Assembly (NCBI GenBank): GCA_023333565.1
Contig: JAJKFH010003650.1
Span: forward strand, 186,001-250,000
DNA: 64,000 nt
Direction: 5' to 3'
DNA from: Puffinus mauretanicus
Taxonomy: Eukaryota; Chordata; Aves; Procellariiformes; Procellariidae
Position numbers and translations under genes: made by a program. Positions 11,886-23,981 of the stretch are shown in pieces; the stretch's first letter is position 1; each line of letters opens with the position of its first letter. The notes under the pieces are model-generated. The model saw only the letters and a program-made list of their open reading frames with translations. It was not told the DNA's origin and did not search any database.

Positions 11886-14800
11886 TATGCTGCTTCTTTA
11901 AAACCCTATTGCAGAGAGAAGCTCAACAGAAGCATTCTCTCAAAAAAAAGTATTTGGGATTATTACAAAGGCATCTAAGGCCCAAACACAAACCTAATAT
12001 GTGCAATGTGCTGGCTGGAACTGACAAAATTTAATTCTATGTTAATGATTATACACACTTAGAGAGACAGTGAAGAAAGAAATATAGTGTAGAATTGCTT
12101 TTTTCAAGATTGATTCAGGTTTGGAAATAAAACAAAATAAAATAAAGCTCTCTAAATATTTATAAGGATATTCAGCCTCCAGAGTGAAAATCTGGAGAGA
12201 AGGAATACCTGAAAGAAGTTCTGCTTTGAAACCTACCTACAATTTCTCAGTTCTCATACAATCACACATTTAAAAATACAAGATATACAGAGAGTTTTCA
12301 GTTTCCTGTGTTCAGTTAGAAGTTTATATGTATTCAGTGTTTCTTGTTTTCTAGACCTTTTTCTAATGACTTTTAACTAAATCATTAAATCCTGCGTTCT
12401 CTTAGGATATCTTTTGAAAACACATGCTCTTTAAGTTCAGTGAATACACTTTTAACCTTGTTAATTGTACAGAAAAAACAAAGCAATCCCCCCCCTAGTT
12501 TAAGGGACAATGAATTATTTATTTTATCTGCAATGGAAACAATTTAACAAAGAGAAAACTTTATTTTCTTCAACACTTAAGTACTGTATGTGTGAATGAA
12601 AAAGATCAATAAAGCCAAGAATATATTCTCAAGAAAACACATGAACTGTTTTTATTGTTATATAACAAACTAATAAAACTGTACCTTGATTGTTTCCATT
12701 CACAAATGCAGTAGTATGGATGCAATAGTAGGATGATGAAGAAATTTAATTCAGAAGAACTAAAGTATTGTAATAATTCAGGTTATTGCATTATGTGTTA
12801 TTGGATTTCATACATCTCATTAATGATACACTACAAAGAATGTAGTTTATATCATTTCTTTGCATCATATCAATGCAAATGATGTAAACATGGAAAATAT
12901 AACATTGTATATTAAATTTACTGGTTTCACACTAGCAATTTGATCAAAAGTATACAACTAGACCAGCCATAGTCAAAATGAAATTCTCAGTAAAATTCAA
13001 TTCATAGAATACGTGTACCCTTGTTTCAGGGATATAAAGATGTCAATTTAGGATCAAACGAGCCCTTATCTGCACAGGTTCTGATGTATCAGTTCAAGTT
13101 CTGACACGCAGCTAAGTCATTTGATGATAATACAGAAGTATCTTTTTTGTGTAAACATGAGATTTTGGGTAGGAACCCGTGGCTCTGCGGACACCACTAA
13201 CTGAGAGTAGAAAAGGCAAAGCAAGAGGAGCAAGGTTAGGAAAATGGCACCCTTTGAGCAGCCTTCTCATTTACACAACTTCTACAGACAAAACATGAAT
13301 GAATATTCAGTTTACCCAAGACTTGGATTTTTCATTACTACTTTTCAATAGAAAATTGCATATTGGCAGGAGAAAATATCACTATAAGTTTTGATTTGTT
13401 TTTAAGAATTCATGTATTTGTTCTACAACTGACTTAACTCAAAGTATTTTAGCATTTACTTCTAATATTTAGGGTTCTAATGAAGCAATCACAAGATAAA
13501 ATGCAATTTTTCAACCTATATACAAAGTTCAATACGTCTCTTCTGATAAAGGGAGTTTAAGGTCTGATTTTAAGCCTGCATAAGTGATCTTATTTGGGGA
13601 TCCAGATATGTTGCAGGTAAAAGTGGTGATTTCAGCATCTGTAAGCATTTGTGAACTTTACACTAGCAAACTTAGCCACCCTTCACATTTAAATTACAGC
13701 AGCAGACAGCTCAGTTCAGCCTAGCTACTCAAGAGACTGCCCGGGACTCTTATGAGAAGTAGTTCACTATGAGAATCAGAGGCGAACCCTACGCTATCAA
13801 TGAACACGTTTTATCAGATCTAGCTCCAGATCTAGCTAACTAAAAGATATCTCCAGCATATGCATAAGAACTCCACTCATGCCTCTTGGCCACAACATAG
13901 CACACCTGCTGCTGTACCCTGGATCCTAATATCACTGGTCTTCCCACCTAACTCTGCTTTGTGTTGAGTAATGGTAAAGCAGTGATACCCTGACCTGCAG
14001 GGCTGAAAGCCCTACATGGAGGTCCCCCAGCAGCCATTCTACAAACCATGTTGCCAGTGCAGATGAAATACAGCCATTCCACAAAGTTATTATTGAGTGT
14101 GTTACAAGTCATCTCGAGTTAATCGAATTACTTTAATGTCTGTGCTCTTTTAGAGGGGAATGAGTAAATTTGCTTAAAGAGCAAACTCTCCTTTCAGAAA
14201 ATAAATACGCAACATACGCATGTAAAAGACTACAGAGACATAAGCTTCAAACGAGTTTTCAATTCCACGGTACGTTTTAACTCCCGTATGTATCAAACTT
14301 AAATGGTTACTGCTTCCATGGAAAAGGCAGGGGAAAGCATTCCCCTCTGATTCACCCAAAGGGCTGGTGAGCAGGATGGCTGTTCAGAATCCCCTGTCTG
14401 TACTGACTAGGCCTCTACTGACTATAATGAGAGCTCAGAAAACCTGACTCACTCTTAGATTTCTGCAGCACCAAGGTCAATTCTGTAAGTGACAAAACAG
14501 CTAATGTCACATGCAGATGCCACATGCCTGGGGAAACACGATGCAGAGACATCACAAATCCCTACCGTAAAGCTTAATACAGCTCCAGAGGTTTTTTTCA
14601 TCCTTCCCTCATGACATTCACATTTGCATACACCAAAAGTTACTGAAACTTTAGCACAACAACTACTGAGCAAGTTGGCAAAAGACTGGAACGTGCACCT
14701 AGTTCACAAGCGCTGCAAGATGAGAACCAAGTCTACATACATACCACTTTTTTAGGTGGGTAACAAGTGTTTTAATGTTAATAGATATAAATAGACCTGC

Positions 14801-16596
14801 AACACCAAAAATATTTTAGTTGAGATACTTTGTCCAGCTAACGATCAACTCCATCTCTTTTCTTCTGCTGGTTTGAGGGCACTTACTGACAGTCTATCTG
14901 TTTTTCACGAGCCTCACAGGACTAGTGTGACCTTGTATTAGGCTACCAGTAGACTTTACATCCTGTTTCTTTACAGTAGTTACATTTGTGTGCATTTTTT
15001 TCTCATATTGGTTAGCAGCTCTGAGTGAAATTAGGACCCTACTTGAATCTCTCACTAGTGTCACTTAAACAAAGTTTTCTATGTTTACTTTAACAGAACC
15101 AATGTTCTGCAATATGAAGCCCGGTGCAAGGAAATAGCCCAAATCATAACTCCCACGTACAGTAACAGGACATGGAACAATAATAGACACCATCCACTCA
15201 CAGAAAGGAACCGGGAAAAATGTACAAACCATGATTAATGTTCTGCAACCACTAAGAAAAAGTATGCTCCCTGAAAGGTTATACAGCCTGGACATTTTAC
15301 ACCAGTTTCATAAATTCCAGATATTGGAATATTCATACTGAAGAGGTTCATACTTTAGGCATGATTTTAAATTGATTTTTTGTACTAGATATTAAGGTCT
15401 AACAGAACCCTTAAAATATTTTTTCTATTTAGATATAGATAAAAGATAAAGTACCCTAGTTAATTTCATTAATTCTATAGTTTCAAAATTGTAAAGAAAA
15501 TATTAGAAGATTACAGAAACTACTTTAAAGGTGCTCACACGTTTCCATGTCAAGACGATGCAGGAAAAAATAAACCCATAGCCAAAGTTCCCTTTTGTAG
15601 GTGCCTTTCCAATTTTAGAAGGCAGAATCTGGCCTTATTGATTTACTCTTGGTAGCAGTGTTTGGTACTTAAATGGTCATTTATGTACTTACACATTGAC
15701 TGTTCCATTGTTTCGCCTCCCCTCGAAATTCTGATTAATATCAAAGCTATGATATTTGCATTTATTTAGAAATAATTCATTACCAAATGTTTGATTATAG
15801 ATTTACCTTAGCTAGTTATTAATACTTTTACCTATTATTATAAAAGAAACATTATGAACAAGATTTTGTAACATTATATGTATGGTGATTTGAAAAGTAA
15901 ATGAATATCTGTTCAATAAAGTGATCAAAATTCAACATTGTTGGGGAATATACTGTTAATTAAATATTGTAGAATTTTTCATTACCTAGGGCAATATTGC
16001 TACTCTGTTAAACATTGAAAGATCTTAGTATTACAGAAAAAGAGGACAAAAAGATTACCTGTTCATCTCACACAGCTATTAACACAAGAGTGAACTAATT
16101 AAGAGAAATGGGAAACTGTCAGGATCTCATTTATGAATGTATGTGAGCCTTTTTATATACACACAAAAGACAGATTTCAACAGACAGAATTTTCCACAAA
16201 AGCATTTAGGGTAAACATACTTTTCATTCCTGTCAACTTTCGCAGTATGCATATTAAAATTCTTTGCTGAAGATTGACTGAAAACCATTGTAACATTCCT
16301 CTCTGATCATAGGTTATTACTTCCATGGTAAAAAGAACTTAAGAGATTTCCAGTATTTCAAAACTATTTTTTTTTAATTCATTGACAATGTCAATATAAA
16401 CAGCATGACTGAATCAAAACAAATGAGTTAAAATGAGTTCTGAATACATAATCTCTTGATTTTCTTTTTCCTCTGTAACAATCTGCTGCTAAATGATAAA
16501 ACAATTACATTTAAGTAACTTTGAAAATGGTTTGCTTTGAAAAATTAAATCCTAGAGACATTATGCAGTTTAGCAAGATTGCCTGTACCTAATAAG

Positions 16597-16643
16597 GAGA
16601 AAAAAAAAAAGAAAGAGAAAAAGAAAAAAAAGAAAGAAAGAAA
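16597..16643 (+). repeat. A-rich (GAAA)n-like simple repeat
   Basis: An A-run passes into irregular GAAA and AGAAA units. It lies about 400 bases beyond the SGCZ donor, inside the downstream intron. Confidence 0.9.
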
Positions 16644-17029
16644 TCACACTAGCTAATAATATCAGAAGAACTTAAGCATATACAAAGTCATTGTTTATTT
16701 CACTGCATTTTGTTTTTCTGGAGTTCACATTAAATGAAGAGTCAAATGTTCCATTCCCAATACTGAGGTCATTTGAAGTATAAAATATACATGTTTTGAA
16801 TCTCTCTTCTTTAGGATAAGACATTTCTTTTAAGAGGCAAGCAAGGTTTCAGAAAAAAAAAATCATTTTTGATATGAAGGAAGCTTTCACTGTTAAGGTA
16901 TTCTCAAAGCAAACCTCTACTGATTGCTAATTTAGGAGGTATAAGAATTGAACTTTGTAGTTTGAAGAGATTGAACTTTGAAAAGATTAATTTGTATTAG
17001 CTATAAATTAAGAAAAAAAGATTAAAAAC

Positions 17030-17035
17030 ACCTAC
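17030..17035 (-). other. SGCZ: 5' splice donor of the SGCZ exon
   Basis: On the minus strand the exon ends CGAAAG and is followed directly by GTAGGT, a near-consensus U1 donor. The cut after AAG leaves a lysine codon intact, so the intron is phase 0. Confidence 0.85.
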
Positions 17036-17137
17036 CTTTCGGGAATGGATTTCTTTCACGTATAGTGGAAGTAGAAATTCAGATATTCCTTCAAGTCGTA
17101 TTCCTTTTTTAGTGACTCTCAAATTTCCCATTCCATC
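17036..17137 (-). CDS. SGCZ: Internal coding exon of zeta-sarcoglycan (34 codons)
   Basis: Read on the minus strand, the 102 bases from 17137 down to 17036 form one open phase-0 frame beginning [12 protein letters not shown], continuing with [11 protein letters not shown] and ending VKEIHSRK. The start is fixed by a TAG acceptor (17140-17138) and the end by a GTAGGT donor (17035-17030). Sarcoglycans are single-pass type II membrane glycoproteins of the dystrophin complex at the muscle cell surface. DGMGNLR followed by LEG, SEFL, PLY and KEI is the conserved segment just outside the membrane helix of the delta, gamma and zeta members. The residues [19 protein letters not shown] and HSRK fit zeta from my knowledge of the family; delta and gamma differ at several of these positions. 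It is probably exon 3, but numbering cannot be checked here. No other SGCZ exon was seen, as expected for a gene with very long introns. Delta-sarcoglycan is the main alternative and is less likely. Confidence 0.9.
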
Positions 17138-17175
17138 CTACAATCAATAATATATATTATTTAGGAAATAGGAAC
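17138..17175 (-). other. SGCZ: 3' splice acceptor region of the SGCZ exon
   Basis: On the minus strand the intron ends ATTGATTGTAG and the exon begins GATGG. The last 25 intron bases are mostly A and T with few C. A better pyrimidine run (TTCCTATTTCC) lies about 27-37 bases upstream. No AG falls between this run and the acceptor AG, so 17138 is the natural splice point. Confidence 0.8.
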
Positions 17176-18826
17176 TTTAGGAAATAACCTTATCCAGAAC
17201 AAGGTAAGAAGAACACAGTAGCTGGCCTAACATCTAAAAATAATGAGTGTTGTCCCACTGTCCCTGGCTCTTCTGACCATCTTGGACAGGAACTATATGG
17301 GGGGAATTTATAGGGAAAGCTTCACGTAGGATTGAGGTATTTAACTGCATAGCCTGATGGCGAACTGTGTATATTATTCCTTGGCTGGACCTAGTGCAAG
17401 GCTACAAATGTAGATCATAATTATTCCTTTACTGTAGAGGTGAAGCTAGATCTTGGTTTACAAGTTCTAAGTAAAACAATTATGTAATTATCTCTAAAAA
17501 TATATATAACATTTGCTAAAGCAGTCTATTATTTTTATGTAGTGAAATATTAGAAAAATATTGTCATTGTTATGTCTTGAATCAACTGTTTTTACTTTTC
17601 CCAGCAATTAAAGTACATAGGAATATATTCCATAGGAAGAAAGAAAAAGGGTTTTTTATTAGTAGTTGCTCATCGCTACTAAGAGCATGTTGCTGGTAAA
17701 AAGAACTTTAAAATGCTGAGGGTTATTTTTGTTTGTTTGTTTTAATTTATCTGAATAGAAAACAGAAAAGGGCCATTGTAAAGGTCTGGATGAAACATGC
17801 AAATCAAATGATTCAATGTTCAATAAAATATAAGCATAGAAAAGTGGCATAATAAAGCTATATTCTTCAGCTATATTCTTACAGGAAAAACGATGAAACC
17901 TGCTTGATACTTAAGAGACAGGATCATTTTGCACACTGATTGAAATTCAAGACTTTTTATCCCTGGATGTTTATTACTATAGTCCTGACAGAAGATAATT
18001 CTTCACTGTACAGCCAGTGGAATTCAACTTGATCCACTTAAGTGCAAAATTAGCAAATTTAAAGTAATTACTGATTAAATGTTTTGAATCCATTGCTGAC
18101 TCTATGGTAGCAGAACAGTGAGAACTTGCATTTCTGCTCTGTTGGCTGAATTGTAAAACAAGTAACCTCCACTTGCTGGGCAGTCGTAAACAGCTGGATA
18201 ACAGTGTCCCGAGCTGCTATAGCTGAAGTTGGAAGAGGACACTGAATTAAACAACATTATACTTATTTAAAGATAGTGTAGCCACTATACCACCACAGCT
18301 ATTCCCTTTCTAAAACAAACTATGGTGCCAATATGGCAGATATTTGATTGACACCACTGCATCCACACCTGAAGCAAGACTGTGAAAATGTTAATTCTTT
18401 AAGACAACAAAAAGAATTACATTTTGTACAATGTAATTCAGCTGGTATCGTTTCCCAAACACAACAAGGATATAGTGATAGATAGCTTTCCACACTATGA
18501 CAGATTTGCAAAGAACATACTGTTGGGAATCACGCCTTCACATGTCAGTTGTAGGACTAGAAGCCTAGATGCCTATGACTACAAAACCAGAAACTACCAG
18601 AGTCAGAAAATAAATATAACTCCTTTCCAAAGCGGAGAAAATATGGAATAACAAAAGCTACTGCTAAGGCTATCTATAATATAGGATATACTTGTTAAAG
18701 TAATATGGCACTAAGGGAAATTTACAAACTCTGTAATAGTCCATCTAATGTTTAACAAAACTTGTAACTGATTACATAAAGCCAAGAACTGCCTTTTTCT
18801 TAGCAAAGGTGCTGTTTGTATTCAAA

Positions 18827-18831
18827 CTATG
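18827..18831. repeat. Left target-site duplication of solo LTR
   Basis: CTATG immediately precedes the LTR boundary and is repeated at 19425-19429. A 5-bp duplication is typical of ERVL-type integration. Confidence 0.8.
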
Positions 18832-19424
18832 TGTCGTGGTTTAACCCCAGCTGTCAATTAAGCCCCACACAGCCCCTCGCTCACTCCCCTCTGGTGGGAT
18901 GGAGGAGAGAATCGGAAGAGTATAAGTGAGAAAACTCATGGGTTGAGGTAAAAACAGCTTAACATGTAAAGCAAAAGCCACGCGTGCAAGCAAAGCAAAA
19001 CAAGGAATTCATTCACTGCTTCCCACCAGCAGGCAGGTGTTCAGCCAGGAAAGCAGGGCTCCATCACGTGTAACAGTTACTTGGGAGGACAAACGCCATA
19101 ACGCTGAACACCCCTCCCCCCCGCTTCCTTCTTCTTCGCCTAGTTTATATGCTGAGCATGACATCATATGGTATGGCAGATCCCTTTGGTCAGTTGAGGT
19201 CAGCTGTTCCGGCTGTGCCTCCTCCCAACTCCTTGTGCACCCCCAGCCTACTCGCTGGTGGGGTGGGGTGAGGAGCAGAAAAGGCCTCGACTCTGTGTAA
19301 GTACTGCTCGGCAGTAACGAAAACTTCCCTGTGTGATCAATGCTGTTTTCAGCATAAATCCAAAACATAGCCCCATACCAGCTTCTATGAAGAAAATTAA
19401 CTCTATCCCAGCCAAACCAGCACA
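18832..19424 (-). mobile_element. Solo LTR of an ERVL-type endogenous retrovirus
   Basis: A 593-bp LTR on the minus strand: it starts at 19424 with TGTGCTGGTTTGGCTGGGA and ends at 18832 with GGTTAAACCACGACA. The TG...CA ends and the exact 5-bp flanking repeat CTATG define it. It belongs to the widespread avian ERVL LTR group recognised by GGCTGGGATAGAGTTAA near the start, CTGACCAAAGGGATC in the middle and the GGGGTTAAACCACGACA end. A TATAAA box is at 19149-19144 on the minus strand. No gag, pol or env sequence adjoins it, so it is what remains after recombination between two LTRs. It is notably more GC-rich than the intron around it. Orientation is the same as SGCZ. Confidence 0.92.
19144..19149 (-). 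promoter_or_regulatory. TATA-like box in the solo LTR
   Basis: TATAAA on the minus strand in the context CAGCATATAAACTAGG, about 275 bases into the LTR, where the U3 promoter of this LTR group is expected. Activity is not shown by the sequence. Confidence 0.55.
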
Positions 19425-19429
19425 CTATG
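19425..19429. repeat. Right target-site duplication of solo LTR
   Basis: CTATG directly after the LTR end, identical to 18827-18831. Confidence 0.8.
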
Positions 19430-21449
19430 ACAGTTGAATTATCAAATAATATAATGCTTCTGAGAGAAGTGATGTTATATTTGAAAATATTTTTCTTAAA
19501 TCACGATATGAGATGTCTATACGAACCATTTCACATATAAAACCTCAGGCATTTGTAGGCTTTCTAACAAAGAGTGCAATATGAAACAGTGGCGCCTATT
19601 TTTGAAAAGGAAGTTAAAATTAGACTTTGTTTTTTAATGTGCAATCTGCATTAATACTCACTAATTTTAAATTTCAGCAATCTTATTTTTCCTATATATG
19701 CTATAGTAATAGCATATAAAATCATAGGAAAGAATAACCTGAGAAAAGACAACCACCATGTTATATTTTTGTCAGTGAATAAATACTCAACAAGAATTAG
19801 GTATTAATTTATTGATTTAGATATAAACACATTTTCTAACTGAAAAGGCAAATTCAATATGTTGTTTTATCTGCCCATAAAACATTCCCATTCTGTGGAA
19901 TGTTTGTAACTGTCAGGCACAAAATAATAGTCACAATAAAACTGGGAAAAAAAAGAAGTGAAAAAATACAAAGTCAAACTTCCAGAAAACTGGAAATGCT
20001 GAAATTAAATTTGCCTAGGAAAATTCGATCTGTTCCATCTTGCACGTATGTGTATGATAAAGTCTATAATTACAAGTAGCATTTGCCCTCCTGAATCCCA
20101 GCTAATTCCATACAAGGTTGGAACTACTCTTAATCGGCACCTACTCACTGTTTTGCTTTCGCCTCATTAATTTCTTTGTTCCGCATTTATTGTACTTTAT
20201 TAAAACCCTGCTTTGAAGACAGTACTGTCAGTTCCCTCTTGGCTTCTGTTCTCATAAGTGTTTGTTACTGAAGTTACACAGTTCTTCACAACGATTAATT
20301 ATTTTTCAAAATACTTTTGGTGGCTTTATATTGAGTGATACTGTTCTTATGTTACTGAAAGGGAACTGAAGCACAGAAATTAATGTGTTCATTAATTTTT
20401 GTTACTTATCATATTTTCTCTGCTTATTTTCATCAGTGGGAAGTTAATTTGTAAAGCAAGTTTAAACTGCCAGAGTCTCAGAAACAAACTAACTATAGAG
20501 CCTACTGCATCCATAAGGGCTTCCCCTTTTCTGAATGACATTTCTAAGCCCTCATTCTTTAGTTCTTCAGCAGAGTCCAACCCATGTACCAGAGTCCAAC
20601 AGCTTGAACGCAGACAGACTCTGGACAGACAGGAGTAGTCTAGTTTCAGTAAAATTACATTATTCAAAACAAGACGACAGACAGTACATTCTAGAGCATA
20701 AGCCACAAATGGTGTTATAAGATATAAAACTGAAATAGGGTGACAGTGACCTTAATTGCTTGATAAATGCAATAACTTTCCGGAAAGTAACTTACTGAAG
20801 TGTGTAATGACTGCTATGAAATAAGACTGAATAGTACAATAAAGAAAATAGTAAGACATGCACTACGATGTGCTTAATGAGGCTCTCCCCATTCAAAGAA
20901 TCACTGCCCGGTACATTTTCTTCATCAATAATTCCCCATCCAGTTTAAAGAGGGGTTGGAATAACAAGAGTCTTGTTTCATCAAGTTAGAACTATGCCAT
21001 TATAGAGAAAAATTCAAGGGTTTTCAGAAGCAACATAACTTGGTCAAAAAGTTAGTAGGATTGAAAATATCAATCAGAGGAAGGTCCAGTCTTCTTGGCT
21101 CACTTAATGCACTTATGACCATGAAGATCAGTTTAACTTTGGGGCTCCCCCAGACACATGAAAATTAATATTAAAAGAGTTTAAAACAGAACCACAGAAG
21201 AATTTTGTCTTAAAACACACTTGCATCTTCCTGTAGATGTGATTTTGATATAATATTATTAGTACAATTCATTTTAGGCATCCCTTCTGCTAATCTTCCA
21301 AATAAACTGCCTAAATTACTTTATGCTTTCCAGGCAATGAATACTCAGATTATAATTTTGGTGTGATTTGATTTTATTCAAGTGCAAAAATACGCTTCAA
21401 TGAACTAGTCCAGTACTTTCTTACAATAAGTAAATGCTAAGTTCATGTA
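19430..21449. other. Unassigned intron between two LTRs
   Basis: AT-rich sequence with no recognised gene or element. It does not resemble retroviral gag or pol, so the two flanking LTRs are not the ends of one provirus; their opposite orientation also excludes this. Confidence 0.6.
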
Positions 21450-21905
21450 CCGTGACTGGCTGGGATGGAGTTAACTTTCTTCATAGCACCTTGTATGGTG
21501 CTGTGTTTTGGATTTTTGGCTAAAACCGTGCTCATAACACACCGATGCTTCAGCTGTTGCTGAACTGTGCTTGCACAATGTTATTTCCCCTCTCTGCCCC
21601 CCCAGCAAGTAGAGTGGGGATGGGCAAGGAGTTGGGAGGGGACATAGGCAAGACAGCTGACCTGAACTGGCCAAAGGGATTTTCTATATCTGCAACATTA
21701 CTCAGCAATAAAAAGTGGTGGTAGAAGAAGAAGTGGAAGGGGAAGGGGGATTGTCTTTCAAGGCCACTGCTCAGAGACTGACTGGACATCAGTCTGTTTG
21801 TGGCAGGTGATGGTCTTTGAATCACTTTATTTCCTCTTTATGATTATTTAATATTTATGACTGTTCCTAGATTGTTATTCCATGTATAAATTTCCCTTTT
21901 TGCCA
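21450..21905 (+). mobile_element. Older ERVL-type LTR, 3' end decayed or truncated
   Basis: It starts CGTGACTGGCTGGGATGGAG and continues with AGTTAACTTTCTTCATAG, GTGCTGTGTTTTGG, GCTGACCTGAACTGGCC and AAAGGGATTTTC, which parallel the solo LTR at 18.8-19.4 kb block by block but with many differences. An ATAAAA motif follows ACTCAGCA near 21706. The later part (GGTCTTTCAAGGCCACTGCTC, then ACTGGACATCAGTCTGTT) fits a related but different LTR subfamily. The match fades near 21905 and no GGTTAAACCA end or target duplication is visible. It is antisense to SGCZ. Confidence 0.72.
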
Positions 21906-22982
21906 TATAAGAAGATAAACCAAACTAACAGTGACCCTGCCTCACTTATATTGTTCTTTTCCCTACGTACAACACCAAGAAAAAACAAACCCCTCAGCTT
22001 TACACCCATAAATATACCTACCTTACACCTATTATTAAAAAATAATAATAAAATCATCACTATCAATATTTTATGGCATTCTTAGATTATCAGTTATGAA
22101 CACCAGAAATTCAAACAAGCAACTGTTAAAACTTTAAAATAGGAAAACTAAATATTTATTTTATGCTGTTGCTTGTCTTATAACTGCAGCAATCTAGGAA
22201 TAGTTTTATTGAATTTGAACACTACATTAAAGTCAATTAAATCCCAAACTATACTTATTATAAATCTCTGATAAAAAGAGCATAACTTTGAATCAGAGCA
22301 TATAAAAAAAAATTCTGAGAGTCGAACAACTAATACTGAGATTCAGAACTTTTTCAAGCTTTGACCTGTATATAAGTGGGCAAAGATTAATGTTCTCAGA
22401 TGGTCCTGTAAATGGTATATAAGAAAGTCTGAAGTTAATTCACACTGTCTTTAAACAGAGAGGATGACCTTTTAAAAGATTAAGTTACTTCTTGACAATG
22501 TGCTGAAAATTCTACAAGGGAGTACCACCTTATAGTAAGTTCTATTTCTGCAAAATGAACTATTGTAGTGGTGCATTCCTCCCACCCCTTTCTCCTGGGC
22601 CACTCTATGATCTCAGAAACTCCTGATGAACTTTAGCCTTTGTGTAGTGAGCCGGGTGGTGAAGTATTCCTTGACTGTACCGAGAACTCGTGCATGGTTG
22701 AAATGGGGGAATGGCACTGACCGTACCAGAACTCCTGTTACCTAACCCATGTGGGGGACGTTTTGCTGATACCTTTGCCAGTGATTCTTTAAGCAGCCTC
22801 AAAACCACTCATTCATGACAACTATTAAAGCAGCATATTTTATGATAACTACAAATAGCAAAGCATATGATAGAACTATAAATACTTCTCAAGAAGCCAG
22901 GAGGTTGGCTAAAACTACAATTTATCCTTAACTAATCCTGTACCACACATATTGCTATATAATGAAATGTGCTATGTTGTGC

Positions 22983-23018
22983 TTTCTTTTCTCTCTCTCT
23001 TTTTTTTTTTTTTTTTTT
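22983..23018 (+). repeat. Pyrimidine tract: (CT)n then poly-T
   Basis: TTTCTTTTCTCTCTCTCT followed by 18 T residues (19 counting the last T of CTCTCT). Confidence 0.9.
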
Positions 23019-23981
23019 AAATTATTTAAAACTCTAAGGCATTCTAAGGCACAGGTAGATAAGGAATTCTATACAAACTGCTGATAAACAAGAAGTGTGC
23101 AAGAACAAGGTTAGCAATCTGCATAATAGCCAGCTCTCTGTGTCACACATGGCAAGAACTGGGTACCTAGATCAGGATTCACAATACTGGCTTGGCTTTA
23201 GGCTACAGAAAGGGCATGTTTGAAGCCAAGCTGTTTACTATTTCAACTGGAAATAACATTTCTTCTGGAGGACAGTAACTAAATCTTACAACTCTCTCAG
23301 CCTAGATGAAATAAAACCTCTTTGCATGAGACTTGGATCCATACCTTTAATATTACAAAAGCCTGCAAATCTATGGGTAGTACTGCTATGTGAGAGATGT
23401 GAAAGTGGAGAAAACACCTACAATTCCTACTTAAGATCACAGAATTCAAAATTCCTTGGTCTGGAGAGAAGTAGTAGGAGAGTGTGATACTGCAGCTCAG
23501 GAATTAAAATTCTTACTAATTGAGAACAGAGTTCTGCCAGATCCTCCAATAATTTGTCATGCATCTCACAAAGTGGGCAGTTAGAAGGTAGCAAAGGACC
23601 CTGCTAATTAAAATACAAACTTTTTCCTTAGGATCATATACTTGAACTTACTTCCACAAACACAGTGAAAAGTAAACTGAAGTGTTGGTTAATCTGAATT
23701 GACTAAAAGACGAATAAATAACATTTTTATTTCAGTTTTGCATGGTGTTTTTCCTGTTTTCTTTAATAATAAAATACATCAAATATCTGTTTCAGTACTT
23801 TACAGCAGGAACAACAAAGTAGATGGTGGGCCAGGACATCCATTATTATCAATATTATTCAAGTTTTTCAAAAGTTCTGCTGGTAGATGTGATATTCTGC
23901 TTGTTTTCTGAGTATATATTTAAACCCAGATTGTGTCTCTAAAAGCTCACAGTCTGACAAAGGAAGCACTGAGCAAAACCT

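Larger units (their letters stand above)
1..17035 (-). other. SGCZ: SGCZ intron 3' of the exon (partial)
   Basis: By inference this is the start of the intron that follows the exon in transcription order, because the exon is on the minus strand. I see no second exon with a sarcoglycan-like peptide and splice sites. The sequence is AT-rich, with short ORFs no longer than expected by chance outside the CR1 copies. Identified contents are a possible MIR relic (about 0.7 kb), CR1 pieces (8.7-9.9 and 11.6-11.9 kb) and simple repeats. I recognise nothing in 745-8654, 9946-11634 and 11886-16596 apart from A-runs and short tandem duplications. Confidence 0.7.

Noticed and set aside
19009..19425. 138-codon minus-strand open frame
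   Set aside because: It lies entirely in the solo LTR; LTRs of this group are non-coding and the frame is a product of their higher GC content.
20392..20720. Overlapping frames on both strands of 60-100 codons
   Set aside because: They overlap one another, have no domain and lie in unremarkable intron.
21471..21825. Short minus-strand frames of 67 and 91 codons
   Set aside because: Antisense frames within the older LTR, with no protein similarity.
18832..21905. The two LTRs as the ends of one provirus
   Set aside because: They are in opposite orientation, differ greatly in divergence, and the sequence between them shows no retroviral genes.
22555..22810. GC-richer patch with a 67-codon minus-strand frame, considered as a retroviral or exon remnant
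   Set aside because: No recognisable domain, no splice sites in frame and no repeat landmarks.
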